Positions 7,284 through 15,814 of a DNA stretch of 64,000 nucleotides are shown here, in pieces. The position numbers and the translations under genes are program-made. The stretch comes from Phenylobacterium sp. NIBR 498073 (GTDB lineage: Bacteria; Pseudomonadota; Alphaproteobacteria; Caulobacterales; Caulobacteraceae), in contig NZ_CP114599.1 of the NCBI RefSeq assembly GCF_027286305.1, forward strand, positions 2,046,001 to 2,110,000, written 5' to 3'. The notes under the pieces are model-generated. The model did no database searches and had not been told where the DNA came from. It saw only the letters and a list, made by a program, of their open reading frames with translations. How positions within the stretch are numbered: the stretch's first letter is position 1; each line of letters starts with the position of its first letter.

Positions 7284-7883
7284 ATGGGCGGCTACGGATC
7301 AGGGCCGGGAGGCGGTCGCCCGACAGTCGAGGGCAGCTTGCGCTTGGAGCTGCCGCGCCTGCGCCGTGCGGGTTACCTAAAGCCCGGCTGTCGCGTGTCG
7401 GGTTCATGGTCATGGTCGCGCGGTGGTGACCCCAGCGGCAGCGTCTCGCTCGCCTGCACGGTGGACCCGGAAGGGACCTCGGAGATGGTCATCAGCTTTT
7501 CCCACAAGGGCGAGCCGGTCACGCAGCGCATCCGATTGGAGGGCGTGCCCATGAAGTTCGGTGGCTGGCGGTGGTATGCGCGCTGCCCCTTCAGCGGCCG
7601 ACGCTGCACGACGCTGGTGCTCCCCAACGGCGGCCATCGGTTCGCGTCGGTGAAGGCGTGGCGCCTGCCGTATGCATCGCAGAACGAGGATGCCTTCGGC
7701 CGGGCGCATCGTCGGATTGCGAAAGCGAATGAACGCTTGGGCCGGATGTCCAAATATGCGCGCAAGCCGACGCGCCAGCGGCAGTGGGACCGAATCTGGG
7801 ATGCTGAGGAATTGCTCGACTACGGGCTCGCGCTGGCGTGGCAACGCCTCAGCAAGTTGGAAGGTCGCCTCGAAGGGAAGTAG
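7284..7883 (+). CDS. Conserved hypothetical protein, MGGYGSG family
   Basis: 199-aa protein beginning MGGYGSGPGGGRPTVEG, a start I associate with an uncharacterised family common on alphaproteobacterial mobile elements. Relatives carry a zinc ribbon after the block equivalent to GWRWYARCPFSGRRCTTL; here only part of the cysteine set remains (two Cys, and the second pair is absent), so zinc binding may be lost. The C-terminus is basic and helical (YASQNEDAFGRAHRRIAKAN). ATG 7284 is 12 bp after a GGCGGTGA stretch. Function unknown. Confidence 0.72.
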   Translation: MGGYGSGPGGGRPTVEGSLRLELPRLRRAGYLKPGCRVSGSWSWSRGGDPSGSVSLACTVDPEGTSEMVISFSHKGEPVTQRIRLEGVPMKFGGWRWYARCPFSGRRCTTLVLPNGGHRFASVKAWRLPYASQNEDAFGRAHRRIAKANERLGRMSKYARKPTRQRQWDRIWDAEELLDYGLALAWQRLSKLEGRLEGK

Positions 7884-7946
7884 GCACCCGGCTGACGGCG
7901 CCTTGCGCTCTTCGCCTGCGGTCGTAGCTTGCCCGTGGGGGGAGCC

Positions 7947-8663
7947 ATGGCAAACATCACGCTCGAAGTGCAGTCAGCGAAGCTGATATCAATGTTCGGC
8001 AGCGGCCCCGGCGGCGCGTCGCACGATGGGAAGTGGACAATCACCTCCGTCGTGAAGCTGAACTGGCCCGAACGCCTCGAACTTGGCACGGGCGAGGACA
8101 TTGGCAGGCTCGGCAAGCCCGCCGAAATCGAAATGCACCTGACATTCCGGGCCACCAAGCCTGAGCTGGTCGAGTGGGCGACCGAGCGCACCAAAGGCGT
8201 CGATGACACCTTCAAGAGCGACGACGACGCAGTATGCGGGACGGCCAGCTACCACGCGGAATGGAACAGCCGCGACGGGCTCGACCACAGCCCGGCCTCC
8301 ATCCTCTTCGACATCTACACGCCCTCCGACGTGATGGCTTCGTTGGTGCGCTTCGCTGAGAACGGTCGGTTCGTGAAGCAGGTCACCGTCGAGGTGCGCG
8401 GGATGGATTATGGCTATGCCCCGGACGGCCGCGAGAAGCGGTGGCCTGACAATGCCGACAACACGATGCTGCCCATCGTCAACGTCAGCTACGACCTCCC
8501 GCTCCTTGAACGGCCGGAGGACGAGCCCGAGCCGGGCGAGCCCGCAACGCCGGTCGGCGCCGACCTCGCGCCTGTCCTGAAGGAAACCCTGAAGTGGCTG
8601 AAGGGCGCCGTGTGGCTGCTGGCCGCGATTGCAGGCGCGGTGGTGCTTAAGGGATGCCGGTAG
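7947..8663 (+). CDS. Hypothetical protein with C-terminal membrane anchor
   Basis: 238-aa protein from ATG 7947, which sits after GGGGGGAG. The first ~180 residues look like a soluble beta-rich domain (repeated short strands such as KWTITSVVKLNWPERLEL and AEIEMHLTFRAT). An acidic/proline linker (ERPEDEPEPGEPATP) leads to a single hydrophobic segment near the C-terminus (WLLAAIAGAVVLKG), suggesting a tail-anchored inner-membrane protein with a cytoplasmic domain. I do not recognise the family. It may be element cargo; surface or entry exclusion is one possibility but is not shown. Confidence 0.68.
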   Translation: MANITLEVQSAKLISMFGSGPGGASHDGKWTITSVVKLNWPERLELGTGEDIGRLGKPAEIEMHLTFRATKPELVEWATERTKGVDDTFKSDDDAVCGTASYHAEWNSRDGLDHSPASILFDIYTPSDVMASLVRFAENGRFVKQVTVEVRGMDYGYAPDGREKRWPDNADNTMLPIVNVSYDLPLLERPEDEPEPGEPATPVGADLAPVLKETLKWLKGAVWLLAAIAGAVVLKGCR

Positions 8664-8681
8664 TAATTGGCCTGTCGACCT

Positions 8682-9287
8682 TTAGGGACGGTGTGCAAAC
8701 AGGTTGCTCGCCACCTGATCCTGCCCGTTGTTCATCACGCAGTAGAAGATGTGTTCGCGGTCAGGCGAGGTGATGATGTGTCGGGTGAGAAGCCGCACGG
8801 CCTTATCCCGCCACGCTTGGATTGCACCGAAATTGGGCCGGTCGCGCTTGGCAAGGTTGCGAACAGATCCTCGGTGCAGCCGCTCGCCTGCGTGGCGGGT
8901 GTAAAGGTCTAGCAATTCGCGTTTTGTGAGAAAGCCGGAAGTTCGATGCACCCACGTCACAGCTCCGCCCGGAGCTTCAGCGGGTAAGTCGTCCTGCTCA
9001 AGCGGCGTCGGATAGAAGTCCGGGTGCAGCTTCTCCAACCCGTTCATGATCCAGTCCGCCTTGTATGACCTCAGCAGATCGGTCTTCTTCGCCGATACGT
9101 CGCCATGGATGAGCAGGCAGCCAATGGCGATGGACTCGCAGATCATGCGAAGTTGAAGATAACAAAGTTCTTCAGCGATGACGGCCCGCAGGGGAATGCT
9201 CGAAGCGAGAACCTTGTCGATGGCCTCGGTTCGATATTTCACCTCCTGCATGAGGCCTCGATACGATGTCATCGCCTGCTCGTTCAC
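8682..9287 (-). CDS. Hypothetical protein, second gene of minus-strand cargo pair
   Basis: 201-aa mostly helical protein, GTG start at 9287 (an in-frame ATG at 9272 is possible). It includes EELCYLQLRMICESIAIGCL near residue 40, then a mixed region and a basic C-terminal third. No transmembrane segment, nuclease or nucleotide-binding motif is evident. It lies 12 bp downstream of the other minus-strand gene, so the two form an operon running against the rest of the element, a typical position for cargo. Unrecognised; a defence or regulatory role would be speculation. Confidence 0.65.
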   Translation of the reverse strand: MNEQAMTSYRGLMQEVKYRTEAIDKVLASSIPLRAVIAEELCYLQLRMICESIAIGCLLIHGDVSAKKTDLLRSYKADWIMNGLEKLHPDFYPTPLEQDDLPAEAPGGAVTWVHRTSGFLTKRELLDLYTRHAGERLHRGSVRNLAKRDRPNFGAIQAWRDKAVRLLTRHIITSPDREHIFYCVMNNGQDQVASNLFAHRP

Positions 9288-9299
9288 GGCAGCCCCATT

Positions 9300-10001
9300 T
9301 CACTTAAGGCGGTAAGGGAGCCACTGGCGGCGCCACTTGGCGGTGGCCTTGCTCTGGAAGCGAGGCTGGTCGAACTCCCAGCTCTCCCATTCCCATGTCC
9401 AGCTTTTCGCCTTGGTCACGAGCGCATCCTCGAAGAACACCCGGTCGAAGGCGATAGGCTCCAACTTGGCTTCGCCAGCCTCGACGCGGCGGAGGAACTC
9501 CCGGTCCTCCTTCATCTGCTCCATATGGTCGGTGCGCGCGGATTGCCCGAACTCCCGGTCCTGCGCGCAGTGCAGGTGGATGAAGTTGAAGCCGGAGGAC
9601 ACGGCCTGCTGCATGGCGTGCTGGAAGGCCCGCAGAACGTCGCCAGTCGGGTCGTTGATATGGACGTAGAGCAGATAGGCGCCGTCTTCTGCGGAGCGGT
9701 CGAAGTGAGCTGCGCCAAAGCGTTCGGGTTTGAAGTGGTCCTCGCCGAACGTCAGCTTCACCGGCACGAGCGGTTCTTCGGCTCCGTGGTCAGGAAACGT
9801 CGCGCTTCCATGCAGCAGGCCCAGCGCGACCGCCTCCACCGACGAATGAGCCCGAACCGGCCAGCTCTGGTGCATCGACAGCTTTGACAGCGCGAGGGTG
9901 AACCGGCCGTATCGGTAGAGCTGAGCATAGGGCAGTTCCGCAGCCCTCATGCAGAACCGCGATGACGAAACTTCCGCAGCTTTGGCCTTGCGTCCGAACA
10001 T
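9300..10001 (-). CDS. Hypothetical protein, first gene of minus-strand cargo pair
   Basis: 233-aa protein with ATG at 10001, GGGGGTGGCAGG directly upstream. It contains alternating aromatic and charged stretches: FTLALSKLSMHQSWPV, a FGAAHFDRSAEDGAYLLYVHIN strand, FNFIHLHCAQDREFG, and a Trp-rich C-terminus (WTWEWESWEFDQP) ending in basic residues. I recognise no family. It starts close to the right attachment site and reads inwards, followed by a second small gene. Composition is slightly less GC-rich than the neighbouring chromosome, consistent with import. Confidence 0.66.
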   Translation of the reverse strand: MFGRKAKAAEVSSSRFCMRAAELPYAQLYRYGRFTLALSKLSMHQSWPVRAHSSVEAVALGLLHGSATFPDHGAEEPLVPVKLTFGEDHFKPERFGAAHFDRSAEDGAYLLYVHINDPTGDVLRAFQHAMQQAVSSGFNFIHLHCAQDREFGQSARTDHMEQMKEDREFLRRVEAGEAKLEPIAFDRVFFEDALVTKAKSWTWEWESWEFDQPRFQSKATAKWRRQWLPYRLK

Positions 10002-10087
10002 CCTGCCACCCCCGATGGCGACACTCCGTCAGCCATCAGCCTGCGGTCAAGCTGGCGTCCTCAAATATCCCTGAGTTCCGCTCTCTG

Positions 10088-10105
10088 GGTATCGATGTGG
10101 TATCG
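10088..10105. promoter_or_regulatory. Putative arm-type sites at right end (GGTATC pair)
   Basis: GGTATC at 10088-10093 and GGTATCG at 10099-10105 with a 5-bp spacer, the same geometry as 432-449 at the left end. They lie about 65 bp inside attR and upstream of the minus-strand gene starting at 10001. Likely binding sites for the integrase or excisionase; inferred from position and symmetry. Confidence 0.55.
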
Positions 10106-10167
10106 GAAGGCGGTTGCACCGTTGCGGCGTCACCTGCAGCCCTCCCTCAAGTCAATGATTTTGCTGA

Positions 10168-10220
10168 GGAAGGAATGGTGGATGCGACAGGGATTGAACC
10201 TGTGACCCCCTCGGTGTGAA
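10168..10220. repeat. attR, 53-bp direct repeat within tRNA-Val
   Basis: Identical to 248-300. It covers the 3' half of the intact tRNA-Val (10176-10220, anticodon loop to CCA) and 8 bp beyond. Insertion therefore kept the tRNA functional by supplying or retaining the same 3' half. Confidence 0.93.
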
Positions 10221-10250
10221 CGAGGTGCTCTCCCGCTGAGCTACGCATCC
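10176..10250 (-). tRNA. tRNA-Val (anticodon CAC)
   Basis: 75 nt including an encoded CCA. On the minus strand the acceptor stem pairs GGATGCG with CGCATCC, the D stem GCTC with GAGC, the anticodon stem CCTCG with CGAGG around loop TTCACAC (anticodon CAC, reading GUG), and the T stem ACAGG with CCTGT around TTCAATC. All stems are perfect, so the gene is functional. It is the integration site of the element to its left. Confidence 0.96.
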
Positions 10251-10277
10251 GCCGCAGGAAGGGTGCGCCTATAGCCG

Positions 10278-10982
10278 CTAGCTTTGCGCCGGGCAAGCGG
10301 TCAGAAGCCGAACACACGCTTTTGCCATCTGATCGTAGTGATCGACCAGGATGTCGGGGGCCAGTTCGACCGCCGGAATCTCGGTGTAGCCGAAGCTGAC
10401 CAGGATCAGCGGAGCCTTGGCGGCGCGGGCGGCGCCGGCGTCCGTAGAGGCGTCGCCGACCATCACCGCGCGCTCGATGCGTCCGCCCGCCGCCTCGACG
10501 GCGAAGATCAGGTGGCGGGGATCCGGCTTGGGCGCCGGGGCCGAATCGGCCCCCACCACGGCGTCGAAGAATCGGGCGAGGTCGAGCTTTTCGAGAATCG
10601 GCGTCGACAGGCCGGTCAGCTTGTTGGTGCAGACCGCCAGCCTGGCGCCGGCCGCCTTCATCTCCGTCAGGCAATCGACCACGCCGGGGTAGGGGCGGGT
10701 CAGGTCGGCGCTGTGGTCGTTGTAATGGGCGATGAAGCGCTCGAAGAGCTCGGGGATGCGCTCGGCGGGCAGGGGGCGGCCCTGGGCGGCGAAGCCGCGC
10801 TCGATCAGCCGCCGCGCGCCGTGGCCGATGAAGGGGCGCGCCTCGTCCACCGGCAGGGGGGCGATCCCCTCCTGCTGCAGGACGACGTTGAGCGTCCCGA
10901 TCAGGTCTGGGGCGGAGTCGACAAGCGTCCCGTCGAGGTCGAAGGCGATGGTCGCGCCGTCCAGCGCGCTGAGATCGGTCAA
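10278..10982 (-). CDS. gph: Phosphoglycolate phosphatase
   Basis: 234-aa HAD-superfamily phosphatase that removes 2-phosphoglycolate, formed for instance from damaged DNA 3' ends. HAD motif I is FDLDGTLVDS near residue 14, motif II lies in LAVCTNKL, motif III/IV are KPDP and VMVGDASTDAGAAR. The cap domain and length fit Gph/PGP. The start is a TTG at 10982 with GGAG 8 bp upstream; no ATG fits the N-terminus. The gene is divergent from glmU with an 83-bp spacer, so their promoters share that region. Close HAD homologues with other substrates cannot be fully excluded. Confidence 0.9.
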   Translation of the reverse strand: MTDLSALDGATIAFDLDGTLVDSAPDLIGTLNVVLQQEGIAPLPVDEARPFIGHGARRLIERGFAAQGRPLPAERIPELFERFIAHYNDHSADLTRPYPGVVDCLTEMKAAGARLAVCTNKLTGLSTPILEKLDLARFFDAVVGADSAPAPKPDPRHLIFAVEAAGGRIERAVMVGDASTDAGAARAAKAPLILVSFGYTEIPAVELAPDILVDHYDQMAKACVRLLTACPAQS

Positions 10983-11065
10983 GGAAACGCTCCGTCGAAA
11001 CCGCTCGCCGTTTCGGCTAAACGCCGCATGATTGCAACATCCGCACGACTCGTAAGGACCGATCC

Positions 11066-12415
11066 ATGACCAGACGCGCCGCCGTGATTATGGCCGCCGG
11101 CCAGGGCACGCGCATGAAGTCGCCGACGCCGAAGGTGCTGCACAAGGTCGGCGGCCGCGCGATCCTCGACCGGGTGATCGACACGGTTCAGGCCAGCGGC
11201 TGCGAGCGGATCGTGGTGGTGGTCGGCAATCACAGTCCCGGCGTCCGGGCCCTGGTCGAGGCGCGCCTGGGCGCGGCTGCGGTGGCGGTGCAGGATCCGC
11301 CGCTGGGGACGGCCCACGCGGTGCTGGCCGCTCGCGAGGCGCTGGCCGATTTCGACGGCGACGTCCTGATCCTCAACGGCGATTGCCCGCTGCTCGAGGC
11401 TCACCACCTGGAGCCCCTGTTCGAACTGCGCGCCGCCGGCGTCGACATGGCGATGCTGGCGTTCGAGCCCGCCGACCCGCTGCTCTACGGCCGGGTGCTG
11501 CGCGGCGCCGACGGCCATGTCCTGCGCATCGTCGAGGCCAAGGAGGCCACGCCCGAGGAACTGGCGGTCAGGGTCTGCAACGCCGGCATGATGGTCGCCG
11601 ATCGGGCCCGCATGTTCGGCTGGCTCGGTCAGGTCACCAACGACAACGCCAAGGGCGAATACTACCTGACTGACACCGTGAAGATCGCGGTCGCCGAAGG
11701 CGGGCTGGTCAAGGCCTCGATCGCGCCGGAGAGCGCGGTGATGGGCGCGGACACCGCCATGCAACTGTCGCAGGCCGAGGCGGTCTTCCAGCAGCGCCGC
11801 CGCGCGCACTTCCTGGCGCAGGGGGTGCAGATGCTGGCGCCGGAAACCGTCCACTTCAGCTGGGACACCCAGATCGCTGCGGCCGCCATGATCGAACAGT
11901 TCGTGGTCTTCGCGCCCGGCGTAAGCGTCGAGACCGGCGCGGTGATCCGCGCCTTCAGCCATCTCGAGGGCGCGGTGGTGAAGGCCGGGGCCCTGATCGG
12001 TCCCTACGCCCGCCTGCGTCCGGGGGCGGAGATCGGCGAGGAGGCGCACATCGGCAACTTCGTCGAGGTCAAGAAGGTCAAGGTCGGCGCCGGCGCCAAG
12101 GCCAACCACCTCAGCTATCTCGGCGACGGCACGGTGGGCGCGAAGGCCAACCTCGGGGCCGGGACGATCTTCTGCAACTACGACGGCTTCGACAAGTTCG
12201 AGACCCATGTGGGCGAGGGGGCCTTCGTGGGATCGAACTCGGCCCTGGTCGCTCCGGTCGTCATCGGGGCCGGCGCCTATACCGGCTCGGGCTCGGTGAT
12301 CACCCGCGACGTCGCCCCCGACGCCCTGGCGCTGGAGCGCAGCGCCCAGGTCGAGAAGCCCGGCTGGGCCGCCCGTTTCCGCGCCGCCAAGCTGGCCAAG
12401 AAGGCGAAGAAATGA
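11066..12415 (+). CDS. glmU: Bifunctional UDP-N-acetylglucosamine synthesis enzyme GlmU
   Basis: 449-aa cytoplasmic enzyme that acetylates glucosamine-1-phosphate and then uridylylates it to UDP-GlcNAc for peptidoglycan and LPS. The pyrophosphorylase domain opens with [30 protein letters not shown] and LNGDCPLL follow. The C-terminal ~200 residues are a left-handed beta-helix with hexapeptide repeats ([20 protein letters not shown], then [11 protein letters not shown] and [13 protein letters not shown]), ending in a basic tail [10 protein letters not shown]. Length and domain order are standard. The gene is followed after 37 bp by rpiA. Confidence 0.97.
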   Translation: MTRRAAVIMAAGQGTRMKSPTPKVLHKVGGRAILDRVIDTVQASGCERIVVVVGNHSPGVRALVEARLGAAAVAVQDPPLGTAHAVLAAREALADFDGDVLILNGDCPLLEAHHLEPLFELRAAGVDMAMLAFEPADPLLYGRVLRGADGHVLRIVEAKEATPEELAVRVCNAGMMVADRARMFGWLGQVTNDNAKGEYYLTDTVKIAVAEGGLVKASIAPESAVMGADTAMQLSQAEAVFQQRRRAHFLAQGVQMLAPETVHFSWDTQIAAAAMIEQFVVFAPGVSVETGAVIRAFSHLEGAVVKAGALIGPYARLRPGAEIGEEAHIGNFVEVKKVKVGAGAKANHLSYLGDGTVGAKANLGAGTIFCNYDGFDKFETHVGEGAFVGSNSALVAPVVIGAGAYTGSGSVITRDVAPDALALERSAQVEKPGWAARFRAAKLAKKAKK

Positions 12416-12452
12416 CGTCGCGGCGCGTCTGCGCTTGGCCTATGTCACCGCC

Positions 12453-13139
12453 ATGAACACAGCAGACGATCAGAAGCGGGCCGCCGGCGAGGCCGCCGCC
12501 ACCCTTGTCGAGAACGGCATGACCGTCGGCCTGGGCACCGGCTCGACCGCCGCCTGGTTCGTCAAGGCGCTGGCTGCTCGGGAGCTGGACATCGTCGGGG
12601 TGCCGACCTCGCTGGCGACGGCGCAGCTGGCGCAAAGCCTGGGTATCCGGCTGGGCGATCTTGGCCAGTTGAAATCAATCGACCTGACCATCGACGGCGC
12701 CGACGAGATCGGCCCGGCCCTGTCGCTGATCAAGGGGGGCGGCGCGGCCCTGCTGCGCGAGAAGCTGGTCTGGGAGGCCTCCCGGCGCTGCGTGGTCATC
12801 GCCGACGCCGAAAAGCGCGTGGCCAAGCTGGGCAAGTTCCCGCTGCCGATCGAGGTCGTTGCCTTCGGGCACGAGACCACGGCCCTGCGGATCTGCGACG
12901 CCCTGGCCGAGTGCGACCTGGGGATCGCGCCGCGTTTGCGCATCAAGGACGGCGCCCCGGTGAAAACCGACGGCGGCAACCTCATCTATGATGCAGCTTG
13001 CGGGCGTATCGAGGACCCCGCCCAGCTCGCCGACGCGCTGAAGAGCGTGACCGGCGTGGTCGATCACGGCCTCTTTCTGGACCTCGCGGACATGGCCCTG
13101 GTGGGCACGCCGGACGGCGTCGTCACCCTCGAGCCGTAA
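12453..13139 (+). CDS. rpiA: Ribose-5-phosphate isomerase A
   Basis: 228-aa enzyme interconverting ribose-5-phosphate and ribulose-5-phosphate in the pentose phosphate pathway. Family motifs are clear: GLGTGSTAAWFVKAL near residue 24, TIDGADEIGPALSLIKGGGAALLREK, and KTDGGNLIYD. ATG 12453 gives the normal N-terminus; an upstream TTG at 12435 is less likely. It is followed after 10 bp by glutathione reductase, so NADPH-related carbon flow and redox defence are cotranscribed here. Confidence 0.95.
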   Translation: MNTADDQKRAAGEAAATLVENGMTVGLGTGSTAAWFVKALAARELDIVGVPTSLATAQLAQSLGIRLGDLGQLKSIDLTIDGADEIGPALSLIKGGGAALLREKLVWEASRRCVVIADAEKRVAKLGKFPLPIEVVAFGHETTALRICDALAECDLGIAPRLRIKDGAPVKTDGGNLIYDAACGRIEDPAQLADALKSVTGVVDHGLFLDLADMALVGTPDGVVTLEP

Positions 13140-13149
13140 GGAGTCATCT

Positions 13150-14526
13150 GTGGCGAAGTACGACTACGACCTCTTCGTGATCGGGGCCGGTTCGGGCGGG
13201 GTGCGGGCCGGGCGGCTCGCGGCGCTGTCGGGCGCCAAGGTCGGCATGGCCGAGGAGCACCGCGTCGGCGGCACCTGCGTGATTCGCGGCTGCGTGCCCA
13301 AGAAGTTCATGGTCTACGCCTCGGAGTTCGCCAACCAGGCCCAGGTCGCCGAAGGCTACGGCTGGAGCGTGGGCGAGGCGCAGTTCGACTGGAAGCGCTT
13401 CCTGGAGGCCAAGGATCGCGAGATCGCCCGCCTGTCGGGAATCTATGTTACCAATCTCAGCAACGCCGGGGTCGAGATCGTCCACGCCAAGGCCCGCCTG
13501 AAGGACGCCCACACCGTCGAACTGGTCGGCAAGGGCGAGGTCACCGCGGACAAGATCCTGATCGCCACCGGCGGGCGGCCCTGGACGCCGACCGATTTCG
13601 CCGGCGCCGAGCACATCATCACCTCGGAAGAAGCCTTCCACCTGCCTGAGCTGCCCAAGCGGATCATGGTCGCCGGGGGCGGCTACATCGCCGTCGAGTT
13701 CGCCGGCATCTTCGCGGGGCTGGGTGTCGACACCACCCTGGTCTATCGCGGCCCGAACATCCTGCGCGGCTTCGACGACGACATCCGCTCGCACGTCACC
13801 GAGGAGATGAAGAAGCGCGGCGTGAAGATCATGCTCGGCTGCCAGCACCAGAGCATCGAAAGGACGGCCAGCGGCCTGGTCAGCCACATGGACGGCTGCG
13901 GAGACATCGAGACCGACGTCGTGATGTTCGCCACCGGCCGCAAGCCGTACGTCGAGGGCCTGGGCCTGGAGACCGCGGGCGTGGCCCTCAACGAGGCCGG
14001 CGCTATCGTCGTCGACAAGTTCTCGAAGACCAACGTCGACAACATCTGGGCGGTCGGCGACGTCACCGACCGGATCAACCTGACCCCGGTGGCGATCCGC
14101 GAAGGCGCGGCCTTCGCCCAGACCGAGTTCTACGGCAATCCGACCAGCTTCGATCACGACATGGTCGCCTCGGCGGTGTTCTCGCAGCCGCCGGTCGGCT
14201 CGGTCGGCCTGTCCGAGGCCGACGCCCGCCATCTTCATGGCAAGGTCGACATCTACCTGTCCCGCTTCAGGCCGATGAAGACGACCTTCTACGGGGGCGA
14301 CGAGCGTTGCATGATCAAGCTGGTGGTGGAGGCGGGCTCCGAGAAGATCCTCGGCTGTCACGTGGTCGGCCCGGACTCGCCGGAGATCATCCAGATGGCC
14401 GCCATCGCGCTGAAGATGGGCGTGACCAAGCCGCAGTGGGATTCGACGTGCGCCGTGCACCCGACCTTGGCCGAGGAACTGGTGACGATGCGCGACAAGT
14501 ACGTGCCCCAGGGCGCGGCGGCGTGA
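13150..14526 (+). CDS. gor: Glutathione-disulfide reductase
   Basis: 458-aa FAD-dependent class I disulfide reductase that regenerates glutathione with NADPH. FAD-binding motif FVIGAGSGGVRAGRLAA is at the N-terminus, the redox-active pair is in GGTCVIRGCVPKK, the NADPH site is in VAGGGYIAVEFAGIFAGLG, and the C-terminus carries the catalytic CAVHPTLAEELVT. The residues after GCVPKK and the absence of a lipoamide dehydrogenase-like C-terminus favour glutathione as substrate. GTG 13150 follows AAGGAG at good spacing. The stop overlaps the next start. Confidence 0.93.
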   Translation: MAKYDYDLFVIGAGSGGVRAGRLAALSGAKVGMAEEHRVGGTCVIRGCVPKKFMVYASEFANQAQVAEGYGWSVGEAQFDWKRFLEAKDREIARLSGIYVTNLSNAGVEIVHAKARLKDAHTVELVGKGEVTADKILIATGGRPWTPTDFAGAEHIITSEEAFHLPELPKRIMVAGGGYIAVEFAGIFAGLGVDTTLVYRGPNILRGFDDDIRSHVTEEMKKRGVKIMLGCQHQSIERTASGLVSHMDGCGDIETDVVMFATGRKPYVEGLGLETAGVALNEAGAIVVDKFSKTNVDNIWAVGDVTDRINLTPVAIREGAAFAQTEFYGNPTSFDHDMVASAVFSQPPVGSVGLSEADARHLHGKVDIYLSRFRPMKTTFYGGDERCMIKLVVEAGSEKILGCHVVGPDSPEIIQMAAIALKMGVTKPQWDSTCAVHPTLAEELVTMRDKYVPQGAAA

Positions 14527-15719
14527 CGGCTGCGGAGGCGAGCGCCCCGATCCGGGAGGCCTCCTGGTACGGCTGGGTGCTGGCCTTCGCCTTCGTTCTG
14601 GCGCCGGTCGCCGGCTGGGTCGGGCCGCTGGCCTTCGCGCCGATCGTGGGCCTGAGCGGCCTGCTCAGCCTGGGCGCGCTGCGTATGGCCGAGCGGGACC
14701 GCCCGGCCGCCCTGGCGATCCTGGTGCTGTCGATCTGGGCGCTGGTTTCGATGGTCTGGAGCCCGTTCCATCCGACCAAGGCCGGGCAGGCCACGGCCAT
14801 GAAGCTGATCCTACAGGGCGTCCTCTACTGGGCGCTGTTCCGGGCCGGGGCTGCGCTGCCCTCGGCCAGCCGCGTCCTGGTCCTGCGCATCTTCGCCTGG
14901 GGCATGGCCCTGCTCGGCGCGCTGCTGGCCATCGAGGCCCTGACCGGGGCCGGCGTCTACCAGGCGCTGCGCAATGCGATGGGCGACCCGATCCGGCCGG
15001 ACCTGGCGGTCAAGAACGTCGCCCAGGGCGGCTTCGTCCTGGCCGTGCTGACCCCGGCCGCGGCCCTGGCGGGCTGGCGCGTCGGCGTCGGCGTCTGGCC
15101 AGGCCTGCTGATGGCTGCCGGCGTCCTGGGCGCGAGCTTCGGCCTCGACGCCGACGCGCCGGTGATCGCCCTGGTCCTCAGCGCCCTGGCCGTCTGGGCG
15201 GTGTGGCGCTGGCCGGCCTGGGCCCCGCGCGTGCTCGGGGCCGGGGCGGCGGTGTTGTTCCTGGCCGCCCCCGCGGTCGTCTGGGCCACGCGCCAACTCG
15301 GCTGGTTCCAGACGCTGGAGCGCGAGGTGCCGCTCTCCTGGTCGCTGCGGATGGGCTATTGGCGCCATGCGGCCGACTGGATCGGCGACCACCCGCTGCG
15401 CGGCTGGGGCATCGACGCCAGCCGCATGTTTGGTCCCGGCATCACCCTGCACCCGCACAACGGCCCGCTGCAGGTCTGGCTTGAGCTCGGCCTGATCGGC
15501 GCGGCCGCGGCGGCGGTGTTCTGGTTCGTGGCCATCGCCAGCCAGAGCCAGCCGCACCGCGACCTCGGCCGCGGCGCCGCCGTCGGCACGGCGGTCGCCT
15601 ACCTGACCTTCTCGGCCGTCTCGTTCGGCGTCTGGCAGGAATGGTGGCTGGCGGTCGGCGGATTGGCGGCGGCCGGATGCATGGCGGTTCTGCGACAGGG
15701 CCGGCCGGAAAACGCCTAG
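14523..15719 (+). CDS. O-antigen ligase family membrane protein
   Basis: 398-aa polytopic protein with about ten hydrophobic segments, of the O-antigen ligase/polymerase (Wzy_C, PF04932) superfamily. The characteristic periplasmic part is visible near residues 270-310: SWSLRMGYWRHAADWIGDHP, GWGIDASRMFGPG and HPHNGPLQVWLELGL, with the conserved Arg and His seen in WaaL-like proteins. It would transfer or polymerise a lipid-linked glycan at the inner membrane, but the substrate is unknown and no other polysaccharide genes are nearby. GTG 14523 overlaps the gor stop by 4 nt. Confidence 0.85.
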   Translation: MTAAEASAPIREASWYGWVLAFAFVLAPVAGWVGPLAFAPIVGLSGLLSLGALRMAERDRPAALAILVLSIWALVSMVWSPFHPTKAGQATAMKLILQGVLYWALFRAGAALPSASRVLVLRIFAWGMALLGALLAIEALTGAGVYQALRNAMGDPIRPDLAVKNVAQGGFVLAVLTPAAALAGWRVGVGVWPGLLMAAGVLGASFGLDADAPVIALVLSALAVWAVWRWPAWAPRVLGAGAAVLFLAAPAVVWATRQLGWFQTLEREVPLSWSLRMGYWRHAADWIGDHPLRGWGIDASRMFGPGITLHPHNGPLQVWLELGLIGAAAAAVFWFVAIASQSQPHRDLGRGAAVGTAVAYLTFSAVSFGVWQEWWLAVGGLAAAGCMAVLRQGRPENA

Positions 15720-15814
15720 CAGGGGGCTCAAGGCCTTCCTACGTCATCGACTGCGCAATCATTCTGGGTTTAGAAGCCCTCGGCCCGTTCGTCGTGCGGG
15801 CGCGGAGTTGAGCC

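Larger units (their letters stand above)
248..10220. mobile_element. Integrated satellite-like element in tRNA-Val
   Basis: A 53-bp perfect direct repeat bounds this roughly 10-kb segment (248-300 and 10168-10220). The right copy is the 3' part of an intact tRNA-Val gene plus 8 bp beyond its CCA; the left copy is a displaced tRNA 3' fragment. Inside are a tyrosine integrase near the left end, an AlpA-type HTH gene, a prim-pol primase, a RepA-like helicase and small unknown genes. No virion structural, terminase, relaxase or transfer genes are seen. This gene set is known from phage satellites (PICI, P4-like) and related integrative elements; which class it belongs to is an inference. The perfect repeats suggest a recent or still functional insertion. 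Confidence 0.9.
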
